Positions 1-11,399 of a stretch of 64,000 nt of DNA are shown piece after piece. The DNA lies in the NCBI GenBank assembly GCA_039707655.1, contig CM077676.1, positions 453,210,379-453,274,378 on the forward strand. Direction: 5' to 3'. Every line of letters begins with the position of its first letter. Position 1 is the first letter of the stretch. The notes beneath the pieces were generated by a model that was given only the letters and a program-made list of their open reading frames with translations, ran no database searches and was not told the origin of the DNA. The DNA comes from Elymus sibiricus. Its lineage: Eukaryota > Streptophyta > Magnoliopsida > Poales > Poaceae. The position numbers and the translations under genes were made by a program.

Positions 1-603
1 GCTATACCACATCATATGCACATGCAAACCATCCTGCAAAACCAAGTTAGACGCCTCTAATCGGTTCATGCAAAATTTTATTTTACGTGGCTTCTAAGGT
101 TTCGAAACAAACCGAAGCTACCAACGTCCATCATCAAGCATGATAATCCAAGTCGCTAGATTAACATTGCGGGGTGTATGAAACACGAGATAATAAAATC
201 TCGAGCCCCATACTGAACTTTGTCATACGCGTGACCCCCGTGCAGATCATATCTGTATTGCCCTTTCGTCTGCGAAACATCCATCTTTCTCAACTATGGT
301 GGAACCCAAAGAACTGTTAGCACTTCGTTGATCTGTCAATCAGCATGCTCAGGAGCAACATGAAAGGATCGCGGATTGCCAGAACTTTTTGAGATTCCAC
401 CATGCCGTCAAGATCAGGACTACACAAATTCCAGGGAAGCAACAAGAACATCGGGTAACAGATTTCATCTGCTACCCGCACAAATAATTTTCAGTAATAG
501 ATCTCATCTACTACCTAATTATATTGTGCAACACCAATATATACATCTCTATGTATTCTAGATCGCAACCTGCATCTATGCATAGCCCGGCTCTTGATGC
601 CAC
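1..603 (-). mobile_element. 5' internal part of a Copia element (leader and primer-binding site), runs off the window
   Basis: This segment lies immediately inside the LTR at 604-2857 and belongs to the same minus-oriented element. Next to the LTR, the minus strand reads TGGCATCAAGAGC (about 590-602). This is a diverged initiator-Met tRNA primer-binding site, which fixes 604-2857 as the 5' LTR. The remaining ~580 bp would be leader and the start of gag. I see no intact gag reading frame, and the element continues beyond position 1. Confidence 0.65.
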
Positions 604-789
604 TGCTAGGGTAACGCAGCAGAAAACAAAAAATTTCGACCTACGTACCAGCCCAGGATCACTATGGAGACTGCATACAAGGTTTGATCTGTTTCGTTAC
701 CGACTCGTAGCGCAGCGGAAGTAGAGTCGATGACGATCGGCGGTGCAGATCCCCGCAGCTAGGATTTACAACCTCACAACCGCGAGGAT

Positions 790-1005
790 GTATACCCTCA
801 TCCGCCCCCGGACAGCCCTCCGGGAGGCGGTCGGACAGTCCCTCGGACGGTGTCACGGACAGCCCTTTGGGAGGACCATCGAAACTCGGACAGCCCTTCG
901 GGAGGACCATCGAAACTCGGACAGTCACTCGGACAGCCCTTCGGGAGGACCATCGAAACTCGGACAGTCACTCGGACAGCTCTTCGGGAGGCACTCTCAA
1001 ACTAA
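790..1005. repeat. Short tandem repeat inside the Copia LTR
   Basis: The motif GGACAGCCCTTCGGGAGG, followed by ACCATCGAAACTC, recurs several times with units of about 31 bp and with hybrid units containing GGACAGTCACTC. Each unit keeps a palindromic core, CCCTTCGGGAGG. The open frames running through it are a by-product of the repeat and do not look like genes. Confidence 0.7.
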
Positions 1006-1210
1006 GACCGAAACTACGATCTCTCTATAGAGTTGCACACATACGGTCTCAACTATCCGGCAGGGCTTCGCCGTCCAGAACTAGTTCATGCCGGAACCCA
1101 GACAGCCTTTCGGCTCTACGAAACTATTTCGCTGGGAGGGAAAGAGAAGCCAGACAAGTCTATGGCATGTGTATGAGAGCAAGGGTGATATTTGGGCTGC
1201 CCCCTCCACC

Positions 1211-1221
1211 TCTATTTATAG
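1211..1221 (-). promoter_or_regulatory. TATA box of the Copia LTR
   Basis: The minus strand reads CCTATAAATAGAG within a GC-rich context, about 600 bp upstream of the LTR's 3' end in transcription sense. This is the usual place for the LTR promoter and the start of R. Confidence 0.55.
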
Positions 1222-2857
1222 GATAAGGAGGGGTGGAGGGGCTGAAATTTCAGCCACATCCATCCATGTCATCTCCAAGATATTTTGGAGCAAAAGCCCA
1301 AAAAGGTGGCTTTCCAAAAAGTAATCCAAAAAGCACTTTCACTATTCACGACGACATATTTCAGCGTCCGTTCGAACTGAAAATATTCATGTGGGCTTAG
1401 AACATTTCCAGTACCCACTAAAATAATTTTCAACGCGATCCGAAACAATTCCGGTTTAGTGATTTTCATCTGCGAAAAGCATCTGAAGCGGTTCCGGCAG
1501 CTCCGGAACATTTCCGGTTTTCATCCCGGAAAATTCCAGAAACTTTCCAGAATGATTCTGGCACCCTCCAAGAATTATCAGGCATGTGCCGAAACCATTT
1601 TGACTTTATGGTGTACTCCGAAACAACTTTTCAGTTTAGTGATTTTCATCTGTGAAAAGCAACTAAAGCGGTTCCGGCAGTCCGGAACATTTCCGGTTTT
1701 TGTCTCTGAAAAATCTCAGAAGTTACCGGAACAATTCTGGTACCTTCCAATAATTTCCAGGCATGTGCCAAAACCAATTTGACTTTATGGTATCCCCTGA
1801 AACAACTTTTCAGTTTTACCGAAACTGTTCCGGTGTTCTCTCTGCGGAACTTTTCCGCTGTCCGAAACTTTTCCGGTGTCCGAAAACTTTTTCGGTGATT
1901 TTCTCTCAGACTCCCTGTCTAGTATTCAGCAGATAGATGACCCTTAAGCGTGTGACCCTATAGGTTCGGTGAAGCATAGACATGACCCGGAACCCCTTCC
2001 GATCAATGATCAACATCGGAGCCATGGACACGCATATTGATCCCTATACCCACACGAATGAATATTCGAGTGAACCTCCAGTTGCCGTGTGCTATTCCTG
2101 TTGCTTCGCGATATGTTACAAATACCCGAGGTGAGACATGTTGGCATCCCCGTGGATCAACAACTTGTCCACTATGCCAGTTACCTCGTTACCGGTATTG
2201 TTCTCTTTTCTCGTTCCCGTGTTCCGGCATCCCTGTGATCAAATCACAAAGTGTCTGGCCAGACGATGATGGATACCATAACACCGAGAGGGCCCAGAGG
2301 GCCCAGAGATATATCTCCATCGTCGGAGGAGCAAATCCCAATCTTGAGCTATCAAGTTACTTGACATACTTTTCCGTGAACCCGTAAGCCGCCGTAATAG
2401 CCACCCAATAACGGATGACGTTTAACAAACCCCAAAGTTCACGAAGCAAGCACGAAGGAACTCGATACTCTCATGGTCTAAGGAATTATGCAAACATTAA
2501 CTATCTCTGTGTTATAAACCATTAACTAGTGACGAATGTATCTCATAGCATAACATCAATTCGGGTCTATTCAACACAAGTGTTCTACCAACATTGCGCC
2601 CTCAAAATTGCCGGCATAGCCATGCCCATGATCAGGAAAATAGGATCATCATGCAATACTTGAGCCAGTCTTAGAGGCCAGACTAGGAATACATTTTACC
2701 GTTTATTATTCCACACGTGCATATGAGTCTTCCTCCGAGCCTCGTGGTTATTGCAGACTCGAGAACCATAGCAGTTATAGCATGGAACATAAACCTAATT
2801 ATGAACAAGGAGATAATCAATAACATTTATTATTGCCTTTAGGGCATATCTCCTACA

Positions 2858-3790
2858 CCAGCATCTTATGATTTGCCGTGGATTTTAACGGCTAGATCGG
2901 CATGCTGCCGAGGTACATTCGCCCCCCGGTGGTGGGGCCTGCCCCTCCTTTGGTTGCACTAGTCCTACACATACCGCATAGACATCATACATGATTTTAC
3001 AAACCACTTATGGACATCATTTCAGGTGGCCGCCGTGTAGATCTGCAATTTCCCGCACTGAAACCCTACGGATGCAATAAATGTCTCAAATATTGCAGGC
3101 GGGTCCGAAAAATGCCATGTCCTGGCACGTGTCATGCAATGGCCCCCTTTCAGAGCACGAGAAGTTTCGAGGTCAGTGGAGCAACGTGAAGCGCGCTTCC
3201 TTCACAAATCGGACACGTTCTCTCTCGATAGCCAGATACTACCTCGCAGATGGTGCAGTTTACAAGCGGCCTCCGGTCAGGCTTCTGCGAAATGCGCTCA
3301 AACTTTTACCACACCCTACAAGGACCATATGACGACACCGTGCCAGGTCCCAAGGATTTCCGGCATCGTATGATTTCCCGTGGATTTTAACGGCTAGATC
3401 CGACATGCCGCCGAGGTACATTCGCCCCCCGGTGGTGGGGCCTGTAGCTGCGTGACGCACGGCACGGCGTCGGCGCGGACGGGGGCACCCCTGCCACCCT
3501 CCGCCAAGATCCCCTGCAGGCCAGCACCTCCGGCCCGCCCCCATGTGCAGCGGGCAGAGCCACCAGATCGGCACAACGGCCGCCCCAACCAGCCGAGACC
3601 CGTACCTGTATCAGCCATGGAGGAAGACGCCTCACCCGAGCCCGACGCAGACGAACCGCCGCCGGAGAGACCCGTCGTCGCCGCGTGCAGATCGGTCGAC
3701 CACCGTGGCCGCAGCAGCGCCGCTGCAGACCACCCCGCAGAGGCCACGACGGGCCCCTGCCATCATATATGATTTTACAAATCACTTTGC
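2858..3790. repeat. Diverged direct duplication of an intergenic block
   Basis: An ~85-bp stretch at 2862-2946 recurs at 3362-3450 with few changes (shared core GGATTTTAACGGCTAGATC). The sequence ATGATTTTACAAA is also shared between 2991-3003 and about 3769-3781. The second copy holds about 300 bp more, GC-rich, between the two shared ends. This is a tandem duplication followed by an indel in one copy. No gene is recognised here. Confidence 0.55.
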
Positions 3791-4703
3791 GTACAGTTTC
3801 TCAAATGGCTGTAGGCAAAATGAGTTTATCGATTTTTTAATTCTAAAAAATCAATTTTTTTTGAAAAAACATGAAATTTGGCAGGATATTGGTTTATGAT
3901 TCGTAGAGGGTGTGGAAAAAGTTTGAAAAGATTTCATAAAAATAAACCTAATAAATCTAGCAAAACAAATACGTAAAGAAGCACAAAAAAATGAAGATTT
4001 CCTATTGGGTGACCACCCGGTCACGCGGATCGGTGACGTGGATGGCTGGGCGCATGCACCAACCCACGTTCCTCTGCACCTTATCCCCTCGATCTATCTC
4101 TCTCTCTCGCTCGTCTCTCTCTGCGCCCGTCGCTCTCTCTCTCTCGCTCGTCTCTAGCTGGCGCCCCTACCGGACGAAGCCGCCGCCGCTCGCCCCTACG
4201 GATCCGCCGCCGCCTGGCCCCACCGCCATCGCGCCCCAATGTCCGCTCGCCCCCACCTGCCGCACCCCTCGGCTGTCGAGGGAGCCGTGGTGCCCCACCG
4301 GCCGTTCGCCTCGACCGCTCGCCTCCACCGCCGAGAGAGCCGTGGTGCCCCACCAGCCGTTCGCCTTGACCGCTCGCCTCCAGCGCCGAGGGAACCGTGA
4401 TGCCCGAGCGCCGAACGAGCCGTGCGAGGTCCGAGACCCGCCCGACCCAAGGCCACAACGACCAAGGCCCGAGGTGCACGAGCGGCACCGCCGAGGGAGC
4501 CGTGGTGCCTCTCGCTGGAGCTCTGCTCGCAGGACGCGTTGCTCGCCGGAAACCTAGGACGCCGGAGCGGCAAGACGCATTGCTCTTCGGAGTCGCAAGA
4601 CGCGCTGCTCGTCGGAGCCGCACGACGACTGGCCTCTGGACGCACACGCTGTGCGTCGCTGTCCCTGCTCGCCGGCTGACCTTGCTCACCGGCTGTCGGG
4701 CAG
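3791..4703. other. AT-rich then GC-rich intergenic sequence without a recognised gene
   Basis: From 3791 to about 4000 the sequence is AT-rich and featureless. From 4000 to 4700 it is very GC-rich, with a pyrimidine-rich start and imperfect tandem copies of a ~67-bp unit at 4276-4410 (shared core GAGCCGTGGTGCCCCACC). Several overlapping reading frames on both strands are open here, as expected from composition. I see no domain. Confidence 0.5.
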
Positions 4704-5097
4704 CCTTTTTTTTTCGTACGTATTCCAAGCTATGCCTATGGCTTTGCCGTCGGCATAGGTGTGTCACCAGGAGGCGAACCAAGGGGTGACACATGGCGCT
4801 GATATGCCGACGGTTTTACCGTCGGCATAGATTCACGGATATGTCGACGACTTAACCGTCGGCATATCAGCGCCACGTGTCACCTATTGACTGGGTGGAC
4901 TTAGCGACGGCGCCGTTAGCTGCCGTCTCGCCTTTTTTGCCGACGGCGGTACGGAAAGCCGTCGGCACAGGCGGCTATGCCGACGGTCTGACAATAATAC
5001 GCTGACGTATAAGATGCCGACGGCAGCCGTCGGCATAGCTCTATACCGACGGTTTTTGGGCCTATGCCCGTCGGCATAGGTGGTGATTCCGGTAGTG
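4704..5097 (-). mobile_element. Terminal fragment of a CACTA transposon
   Basis: Read on the minus strand, the segment begins at 5097 with CACTACCGGAATCACC, the CACTA-type terminus. It is followed by about nine subterminal copies of TGCCGACGG in both orientations, often as hairpins such as GCCGACGG...CCGTCGGC. CACTA transposases bind such subterminal arrays. No matching terminus is visible to the left: the similarity stops near 4704 at a T-rich stretch. A 3-bp duplication cannot be confirmed (right flank agt at 5098-5100). Confidence 0.7.
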
Positions 5098-7052
5098 AGT
5101 TGCCTGCGATTCTCAGCTTTGTTGCCCTTTGTGTTCGACAATACTTTTGTGTTTGACATCATCATTTCATTGCAGTTTGCTTTTTCTTCATCGCATCATC
5201 ACCATCATATACATGAAACTGACAGCGATGAGAATTAGCGAATTCATGATGCAAGGTCTGTCTCCAGTAGTCGGCAAGCGGGTTTTACAACACCTGTGTT
5301 TTTCTCTAACGCATTTGTTTTTAAATGCAGGCAAATCAAAAGTGGAAAATTAAGGGGGTAAGGCATCTTTTTTTCAGCATCCCTTGGACTCGCAGTTTTA
5401 AGATGGAGGACTACCCAGATCAACACAACGGCGAGGTACAGTCCACACACCCCTCTCCCTTTTTTTTGCGGCCTCCCATGTGTGTTCCCGCAACATTTGC
5501 CACAACTTAGGCAGAGAATCGGAGAAAACAATTATTTAATGTTTTCTGTTTTTCCTGTTCTTTTTATCAGGATGAGGGTTTACAAGTCCATAAGCGACCA
5601 AGGAAGAAACAGGTTCAGGAAGGAAGGAATAGAGCATCGCCGGCAAGGCTTGTGAAGTTGAACAACAGTTTGGAGCAAGAGCAAAAGGACCTCATTGAAA
5701 CATACTTTCTGGGAGGGATACTGAAGATTGAGGCAACATCGATGCCCGCGGACCTGAGCCGGTGGGTGATGCAGAGCTACGACCCGGATAGCGAGTGTAT
5801 TGTAGTCCAAGGCAGGGGTGCAATCCCCGTGACAGCCAAAAGCGTCCACCATACATTGGGTCTGCGCAACTCTGGGGAAGACGTGTTCTATGGCTGGGAC
5901 GGAGAAGCTATTCGGTTCATAAACAGCAGGTATGGGTTCGAGAATGGAAGTGCCCCCGAGATAACAACGGTCTGCAACATGATTGAAAAGATGGGGGGGG
6001 AGAGCAGACGATGATTTCATGCGGGCCTGGCTGATCGTTGTAGTTAGTACTTTCATGTCCCCCACAACGAGCCTTCACGTCAGCCCTCGATGCTATCCAA
6101 TTGTCACCGATCTGGAGAGAGTAAAGAGGCTGAACTTCTGTTCATTCACAGCAAATCAGATTAAAGCTTCATTACGGGGTATGGGAAGTAAGAAGAAGGC
6201 AGTAAATTGCCGCGTACACCACATGGTGGTAAGTACCATCTCCTTTTTTCTCTCTTTGTTGGTTCGTTTTTTTGGTTTCAACAATACAACAAAATGGTAT
6301 TTAACCACTTTTTTTGGTTTTCCTGCAACAGGTGTTGTACGTAGACTCCCTAGTCGTCGACTTCCCAGTACCAGATTGCCCAGTCCGGGCAGAGGCATGG
6401 GACAAAAAACTCATAGGGAAAGTCGCAAAACCAGACAAGAAACTAGAGGGTGGATACGGCAAGCTTCGCGTGAGTTTTTCTTCCTTTTCTTTCATCTGTT
6501 TTTTAGTAGGCAGACCACATCTTCTCATACCAGCCTAACTTTCTTACTGCGTCTTTTGTTTTTGTTGTTTTTCTATGGGTTTTAATATACCACCACCAAC
6601 CAGATGAAGGCAATATACACGAGGAACAGGGGGAATGGTCTTTTTGTTGGTTATGAGGAGGCCGAGAAGTTCGTCTTCTCAAAGTTGCCACCTACATACA
6701 ACAACGGCGTACGTTCTAACACTCGCTACACTTCTTTTTTTTTGGATATTTTTTCCCTCACAGTTGGTGATTCATATTTTTTGAAAATCTTTCTTATTCT
6801 ACTCGATTTTTTACTTCCGGTCCCTCACTTTTCCATGCTACATCTAATGCAGAAGAAGAGGAAGATCGCAGTGATGATTAGCACATTATGCTCAGAAATC
6901 TCAGACAAAATAGGCAGTTTCATAGAAGGTATCGGCAATCTGGACAGGAAGGATGCCAGGGACACAAGGAGTAAGTTGCAAAGGAAGAAGCGTCGCAGAG
7001 ATGTAGGCGGCCAAGGCGCAAACCACCAAGAGTCTGTGAGCATGACGGGGAC

Positions 7053-8249
7053 ATGCCAGAGGATGACTTGGAGTACTTGCCAAGTTCAGAGTCAGGGGAA
7101 GATGGGGAAGCATCAAGCAGCGACGACAGCTCCGATGCGTTTGTCGCCTCAAGGCCCACATTTCAAAAGTACTCAGAGGGTGGCCACGTAAATCTAGTAG
7201 GCAAGGAAAACCAGGGAGGACACACACCAACAACCGAAAATGGAATGCAAGGGCACACAACTGTCAACACACACTGGCAAGAACAAAATGGGAACAAGAC
7301 ACCTATACTCGGGGACATCACACCTTCAGACGGCAACACAGTCACCATACATGATGTCACCCCAATCTCATCAGCTCCACCTCTTAACCAGATTGCGCCT
7401 CAGAAAGCAGCCACGAACACACCAGTGCTAGGCAGTTCTATCCAATGCATGGGCATCTCCCAGACCCCTGCCACCACATGGTCTTGCCCAGGCCCTAGCA
7501 TCCAAAAGAAAGGGGGAACACCAACACCAATGCAGTTCAGGAAAGGCCAAGCAACACAGTCGGCATTTCAAACGATCCGGGAAAAGCTGCGTTTGGGGCC
7601 ACTTGCGCAGCAACAAGCAATGCAGAGGGTACAAGTAGGGTCGTCAAAATCAGGCTCCACACCAATGTGCTACAACAACGAGCAAGTGGCAGCAACAAAT
7701 GACTGTCCATCTTTTGACCTGAACATGAGCTTCCATGAAGATGAGGGCACCAACAGAGGCCACTCAATAGACCTGAAGCCGTGCAATTTAGATGCTTCCA
7801 TGGCAGACAGTGGAGATGATTGGGGGCTGGACCCGGAAGAGCTGCAGAAAGTGTGCTACGCGGCAGAAATGCAATTTGCAATGAAGAAAGAGAAAGAAAG
7901 GTTAGAGATGGAGGAGAGGCTAAAAAACAAAGGCCCAAACATTGATCTTGATGCAGCAACACCAACGGGGGCAACAACAGCAGTACTAGAGGTCGCTAGT
8001 TCATCAAAGACACCAGCTGCTTTTGCACACGAGCGGAGAGTTGTGAGGGCACCAGCACAACTCAGGTCGCCATACATTGACCCTGAGAACACCGATCCGT
8101 TCCATTGTTCAAAGGAAGTGTGCGACATCTATGACGCCGTTTGTCAGCACGACGCCCCAACAACTAGGAGGAAGGCAACAAAAGAAGACCCAAGGCAAGG
8201 AAATCCAGTTTCTTGCATCCTCTTTTTTGTGTGTTACCCATTGAGCTAA
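7053..8249 (+). CDS. Large central exon of the Ulp1-like gene (low-complexity linker)
   Basis: This is the longest open stretch of the Ulp1-like gene, about 398 codons. It begins in frame with CEHDGDMPEDDLEYLPSSES, an acidic and Ser-rich start, and continues with Thr-, Asn- and Gln-rich sequence that contains no recognised domain. It ends in a helical, charged stretch (MKKEKERLEMEERLKNK) shortly before the protease domain. The predicted stop at 8249 lies in likely intron sequence; the exon probably ends near 8190, because 8300 onward continues a conserved frame (NEFFISCKELANSMALGQKM). It is a linker between the N-terminal domain and the catalytic domain, not an independent gene. Confidence 0.6.
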   Translation: MPEDDLEYLPSSESGEDGEASSSDDSSDAFVASRPTFQKYSEGGHVNLVGKENQGGHTPTTENGMQGHTTVNTHWQEQNGNKTPILGDITPSDGNTVTIHDVTPISSAPPLNQIAPQKAATNTPVLGSSIQCMGISQTPATTWSCPGPSIQKKGGTPTPMQFRKGQATQSAFQTIREKLRLGPLAQQQAMQRVQVGSSKSGSTPMCYNNEQVAATNDCPSFDLNMSFHEDEGTNRGHSIDLKPCNLDASMADSGDDWGLDPEELQKVCYAAEMQFAMKKEKERLEMEERLKNKGPNIDLDAATPTGATTAVLEVASSSKTPAAFAHERRVVRAPAQLRSPYIDPENTDPFHCSKEVCDIYDAVCQHDAPTTRRKATKEDPRQGNPVSCILFFVCYPLS

Positions 8250-9146
8250 CTCCCCCCCCCCCCCCCTCTTTTTACGTGTATGACAATTTGTTCAAAACAG
8301 CAAACCAATTATAAACTACAACGAGTTCTTCATCAGCTGCAAAGAACTTGCAAACTCTATGGCACTAGGACAGAAGATGGATAGCGTCGTGGCTGAGATC
8401 GCTATCATCGCACTGAGGGAACAAGGTTTAAGGCCAAAGAAGAGAATAATGCCACTGCGGGTAACTGTAAGTTTCTTTTTCAAATTTTCTCAATTTTTTC
8501 CCATTTTTTTCAATTCTTTCCTTTTTACTACTGGTTCAAACTGTGTTGCTTTTCTCATAACACCCACAGCATTGCAACTAACATTTTTTTCTCCTCTCCA
8601 CCCTTTTTTTACATGTGGAATAAGACATACTTCCAGAACAACAGTTTCACAAGGGGCGACATAGACAAACATTTCGACAAAAGGACAATGAGGCTAAGCC
8701 GTTGTGAATCAGTAAGTTCAAACAAAGACAAACAGGTCTTTTTGTCGATTTTTTTGTTCCTCTTGTGTCTATCCACCCCCCCCCCCCCCCCCACTAACTC
8801 TCTTATGCAAAACAAGGTTGCGTTCCCGACACTTGAGATTCTGGACAAGCAGAATCCAAAGGAGACAGGACACTATTGGGTACTGGTGCTTAACATCAGG
8901 GACAAGCGCTTTGAGGTACTAGATTCGTCAAAGACATTACAGGACAAAGCATTTCAAGCAACTGCACACAAAATTATGGAGGGCATTAAGGCAAATTGGG
9001 AGAGACACTACAGCACCTCAAGTGTGCAGATAACAGATTGGAAACTACATGAAATCAAGTGCCCAAAGCAAGATAACAGGCAAGCACCAACCATGCATAT
9101 GTTCTTTATATCCTCTAGTTTTGGTTCAGATTTCTTTTTTGATTTT

Positions 9147-11290
9147 CGAAACACATACTCGCCTCACCCGGTGACCTATGTCGCCTCACAAGTCGACCAA
9201 GTCGCCTAGGGGGGGGGGGGCGAAACACATACTCGCCTCACCCGGTGACCTATGTCGCCTCATAAGTTGACCAAGTCGCCTACGGGGGCCGAAACACATA
9301 CTCGCCTCACACGGTGACCTATGTCGCCTCACAATCGAACCAAGTCGCCTAGGTGGGGGCCGAAACACATACTCGCCTCACCCGGTGACCTATGTCGCCG
9401 CACACGGCGACCAAGTCGCCTAGGGGGGGGGGGTCCGAAACACATACTCGCCTCACACGGTGACCTATGTCGCCTCACAAGTCGACCAAGTCGCCTAGGG
9501 GGGTCCAAAACAAATACTCGCCTCACATGGTGACCTATGTCGCCTCACAGTCGAACCAAGTCGCCTAGGGGGGCCGAAACACATACTCGCCTCACACGGT
9601 GACCTAAGTCGCCTCACAGTCGAACCAAGTCGCCTAGGTGGGGGCCGAAACACATACTCGCCTCACACGGTGACCTATGTCGCCTCACAAGTCGACCAAG
9701 TCGCCTAGGGGGGTCCGAAACACATACTCGCCTCACCCGGTGACCTATGTCGCCGCACACGGCGACCAAGTCGCCTAGGGGGGGCCGAAACACATACTCG
9801 CCTCACACGGTGACCTATGTCGCCTCACAAGTCGACCGAGTCGCCTAGGGGGGGTCCGAAAAACATACTCGCCTCACCCGGTGACCTATGTCGCCGCACA
9901 CGGCGACCAAGTCGCCTAGGAGGTGCCGAAACGCATACTCGCCTCACACGGTGACCTATGTCGCCGCACACGGCGACCAAGTCCCCTAGGTGGGGCCGAA
10001 ACACATACTCGCCTCACCCGGTGACCTATGTCGCCGCACACGGCGACCAAGTTGCCTAGGGGGGGTCCGAAACACATACTCGCCTCACACGGTGACCTAT
10101 GTCACCTCACAAGTCGACCAAGTCGCCTAGGGGGGGCCGAAACACATACTCGCCTCACACGGTGACCTATGTCGCCTCATAAGTCGACCAAGTCGCCTAG
10201 TGGGGGTCCGAAACACATACTCGCCTCACCCGGTGACCTATGTCGCCTCACAAGTCGACCAAGTCGCCTAGGTGGGGGCCGAAACACATACTCGCCTCAC
10301 ACGGTGACCTATGTCGCCGCACACGGCGACCAAGTCGCCTAGGGGGGTCCAAAACACATACTCACCTCACACGGTGACCTATGTCGCCTCACAAGTCAAC
10401 CAAGTCGCCTAGGTGGGGCCGAAACACATACTCGCCTCACACGGTGACCTATGTCGCCTCACAAGTCGACCAAGTCGCCTAGGGGGGGCCGAAACACATA
10501 CTCGCCTCACCCGGTGACCTACGTCGCCGCACAATCGAACAAGTCACCTAGGTGGGGGCCGAAACACATACTCGCCTCACACGGTGACCTATGTCGCCTC
10601 ACAAGTCGACCAAGTCGCCTAGGGGGGTCCGAAACACATACTCGCCTCACCCGGTGACCTATGTCGCCTCACAAGTCGACCAAGTCGCCTAGGGGGGCCG
10701 AAACACATACTCGCCTCACACGGTGACCTATGTCGCCTCACAATCGAACCAAGTCGCCTAGGTGGGGGCCGAAACACATACTCGCCTCACCCGGTGACCT
10801 ATGTCGCCTCACAAGTCGACCAAGTCGCCTAGGGGGGGGGCAAAACACATACTCGCCTCACACGGTGACCTATGTCGCCTCACAATCGAACCAAGTCGCC
10901 TAGGTGGGGGCCGAAACACATACTCGCCTCACCCGGTGACCTATGTCGCCTAGGTGGGGCTGAAACACATACTCGCCTCACCCGGTGACCTATGTCGCCG
11001 CACACGGCGACCAAGTCGCCTAGGGGGGGGGGGCCGAAACACATACTCGCCTCACCCGGTGACCTATGTCGCCGCACACGGCGACCAAGTCGCCTAGGGG
11101 GGGGTCTGAAACACATACTCGCCTCACACGGTGACCTATGTCACCTCACAAGTTGACCAAGTCGCCTAGGTGGGGCCGAAACACATACTCGCCTCACCCG
11201 GTGACCTATGTCGCCGCACTCGGCGACCAAGTCGCCTTGGGGGGGGGGGGGGGGGGGGGTGCGAAACACATACTCGCCTCACCCCGGCCG
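9147..11290. repeat. 70-bp minisatellite, about 31 copies, inside an Ulp1 intron
   Basis: Tandem units of about 70 bp begin near CGAAACACATACTCGCCTCA and pass through GGTGACCTATGTCGCC and ACCAAGTCGCCTAGG to a G run of 6-10 or more. I counted about 31 occurrences of the ACATACTCGCC core. One unit, near 10,950, is shortened. Two variants of the middle alternate: CCTCACAAGTCGACC and CCGCACACGGCGACC. The array is GC-rich within an AT-rich intron and follows the exon carrying the oxyanion Gln. Many short open frames on both strands come from the repeat and should be ignored. Confidence 0.95.
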
Positions 11291-11375
11291 ACTAAGTCGC
11301 CCAAAACCACCGAACCCGGCTTACCAAGTCGTCAAAACACAGTGTGAGTTGCAGCCTTTTTCAAACAACAAGTAA

Positions 11376-11399
11376 GGGGGGGGGGGGGGGGGGGGGGGG
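11376..11399. repeat. 24-nt G homopolymer
   Basis: An uninterrupted run of G follows the minisatellite. A second run of about 20 G lies near 11240-11260. Such runs are prone to sequencing and assembly length error. Confidence 0.9.

Larger units (their letters stand above)
604..2857 (-). repeat. 5' LTR of a minus-oriented Copia retrotransposon (Angela/BARE-like)
   Basis: The LTR has TG...CA ends: TGCTAGGG at 604 and the plus-strand end TCCTACA at 2857. Read on the minus strand it begins TGTAGGAGATATGCCCTAAA, close to the start of Triticeae Angela/BARE-type LTRs (recalled from family knowledge, not searched). The length is 2254 bp. A TATA box lies on the minus strand at 1211-1220. The LTR contains two internal tandem structures: a short GGACAGCCCTTCGGGAGG array at about 790-1005, and a ~180-bp duplication around 1459 and 1639 sharing the motif GATTTTCATCTG. 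The flank at 2858-2862 (ccagc) would be the target duplication, but the partner is outside the window. Confidence 0.75.

Noticed and set aside
588..602. tRNA gene-like sequence near the LTR edge
   Set aside because: Only the short primer-binding complement is present, with no cloverleaf. The same applies at 38020, 51200 and 59943.
3991..4794. Overlapping open frames of up to 237 codons on both strands
   Set aside because: The stretch is GC-rich with imperfect tandem units, so stop codons are rare by composition. No domain or splice structure is visible.
9147..11290. CRISPR-like spacing of repeats
   Set aside because: The units are contiguous tandem repeats without unique spacers, in a plant transposon intron.
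9186..11347. Several short frames on both strands with repeated peptides such as FGPPPRRLG
   Set aside because: They are translations of the 70-bp minisatellite.
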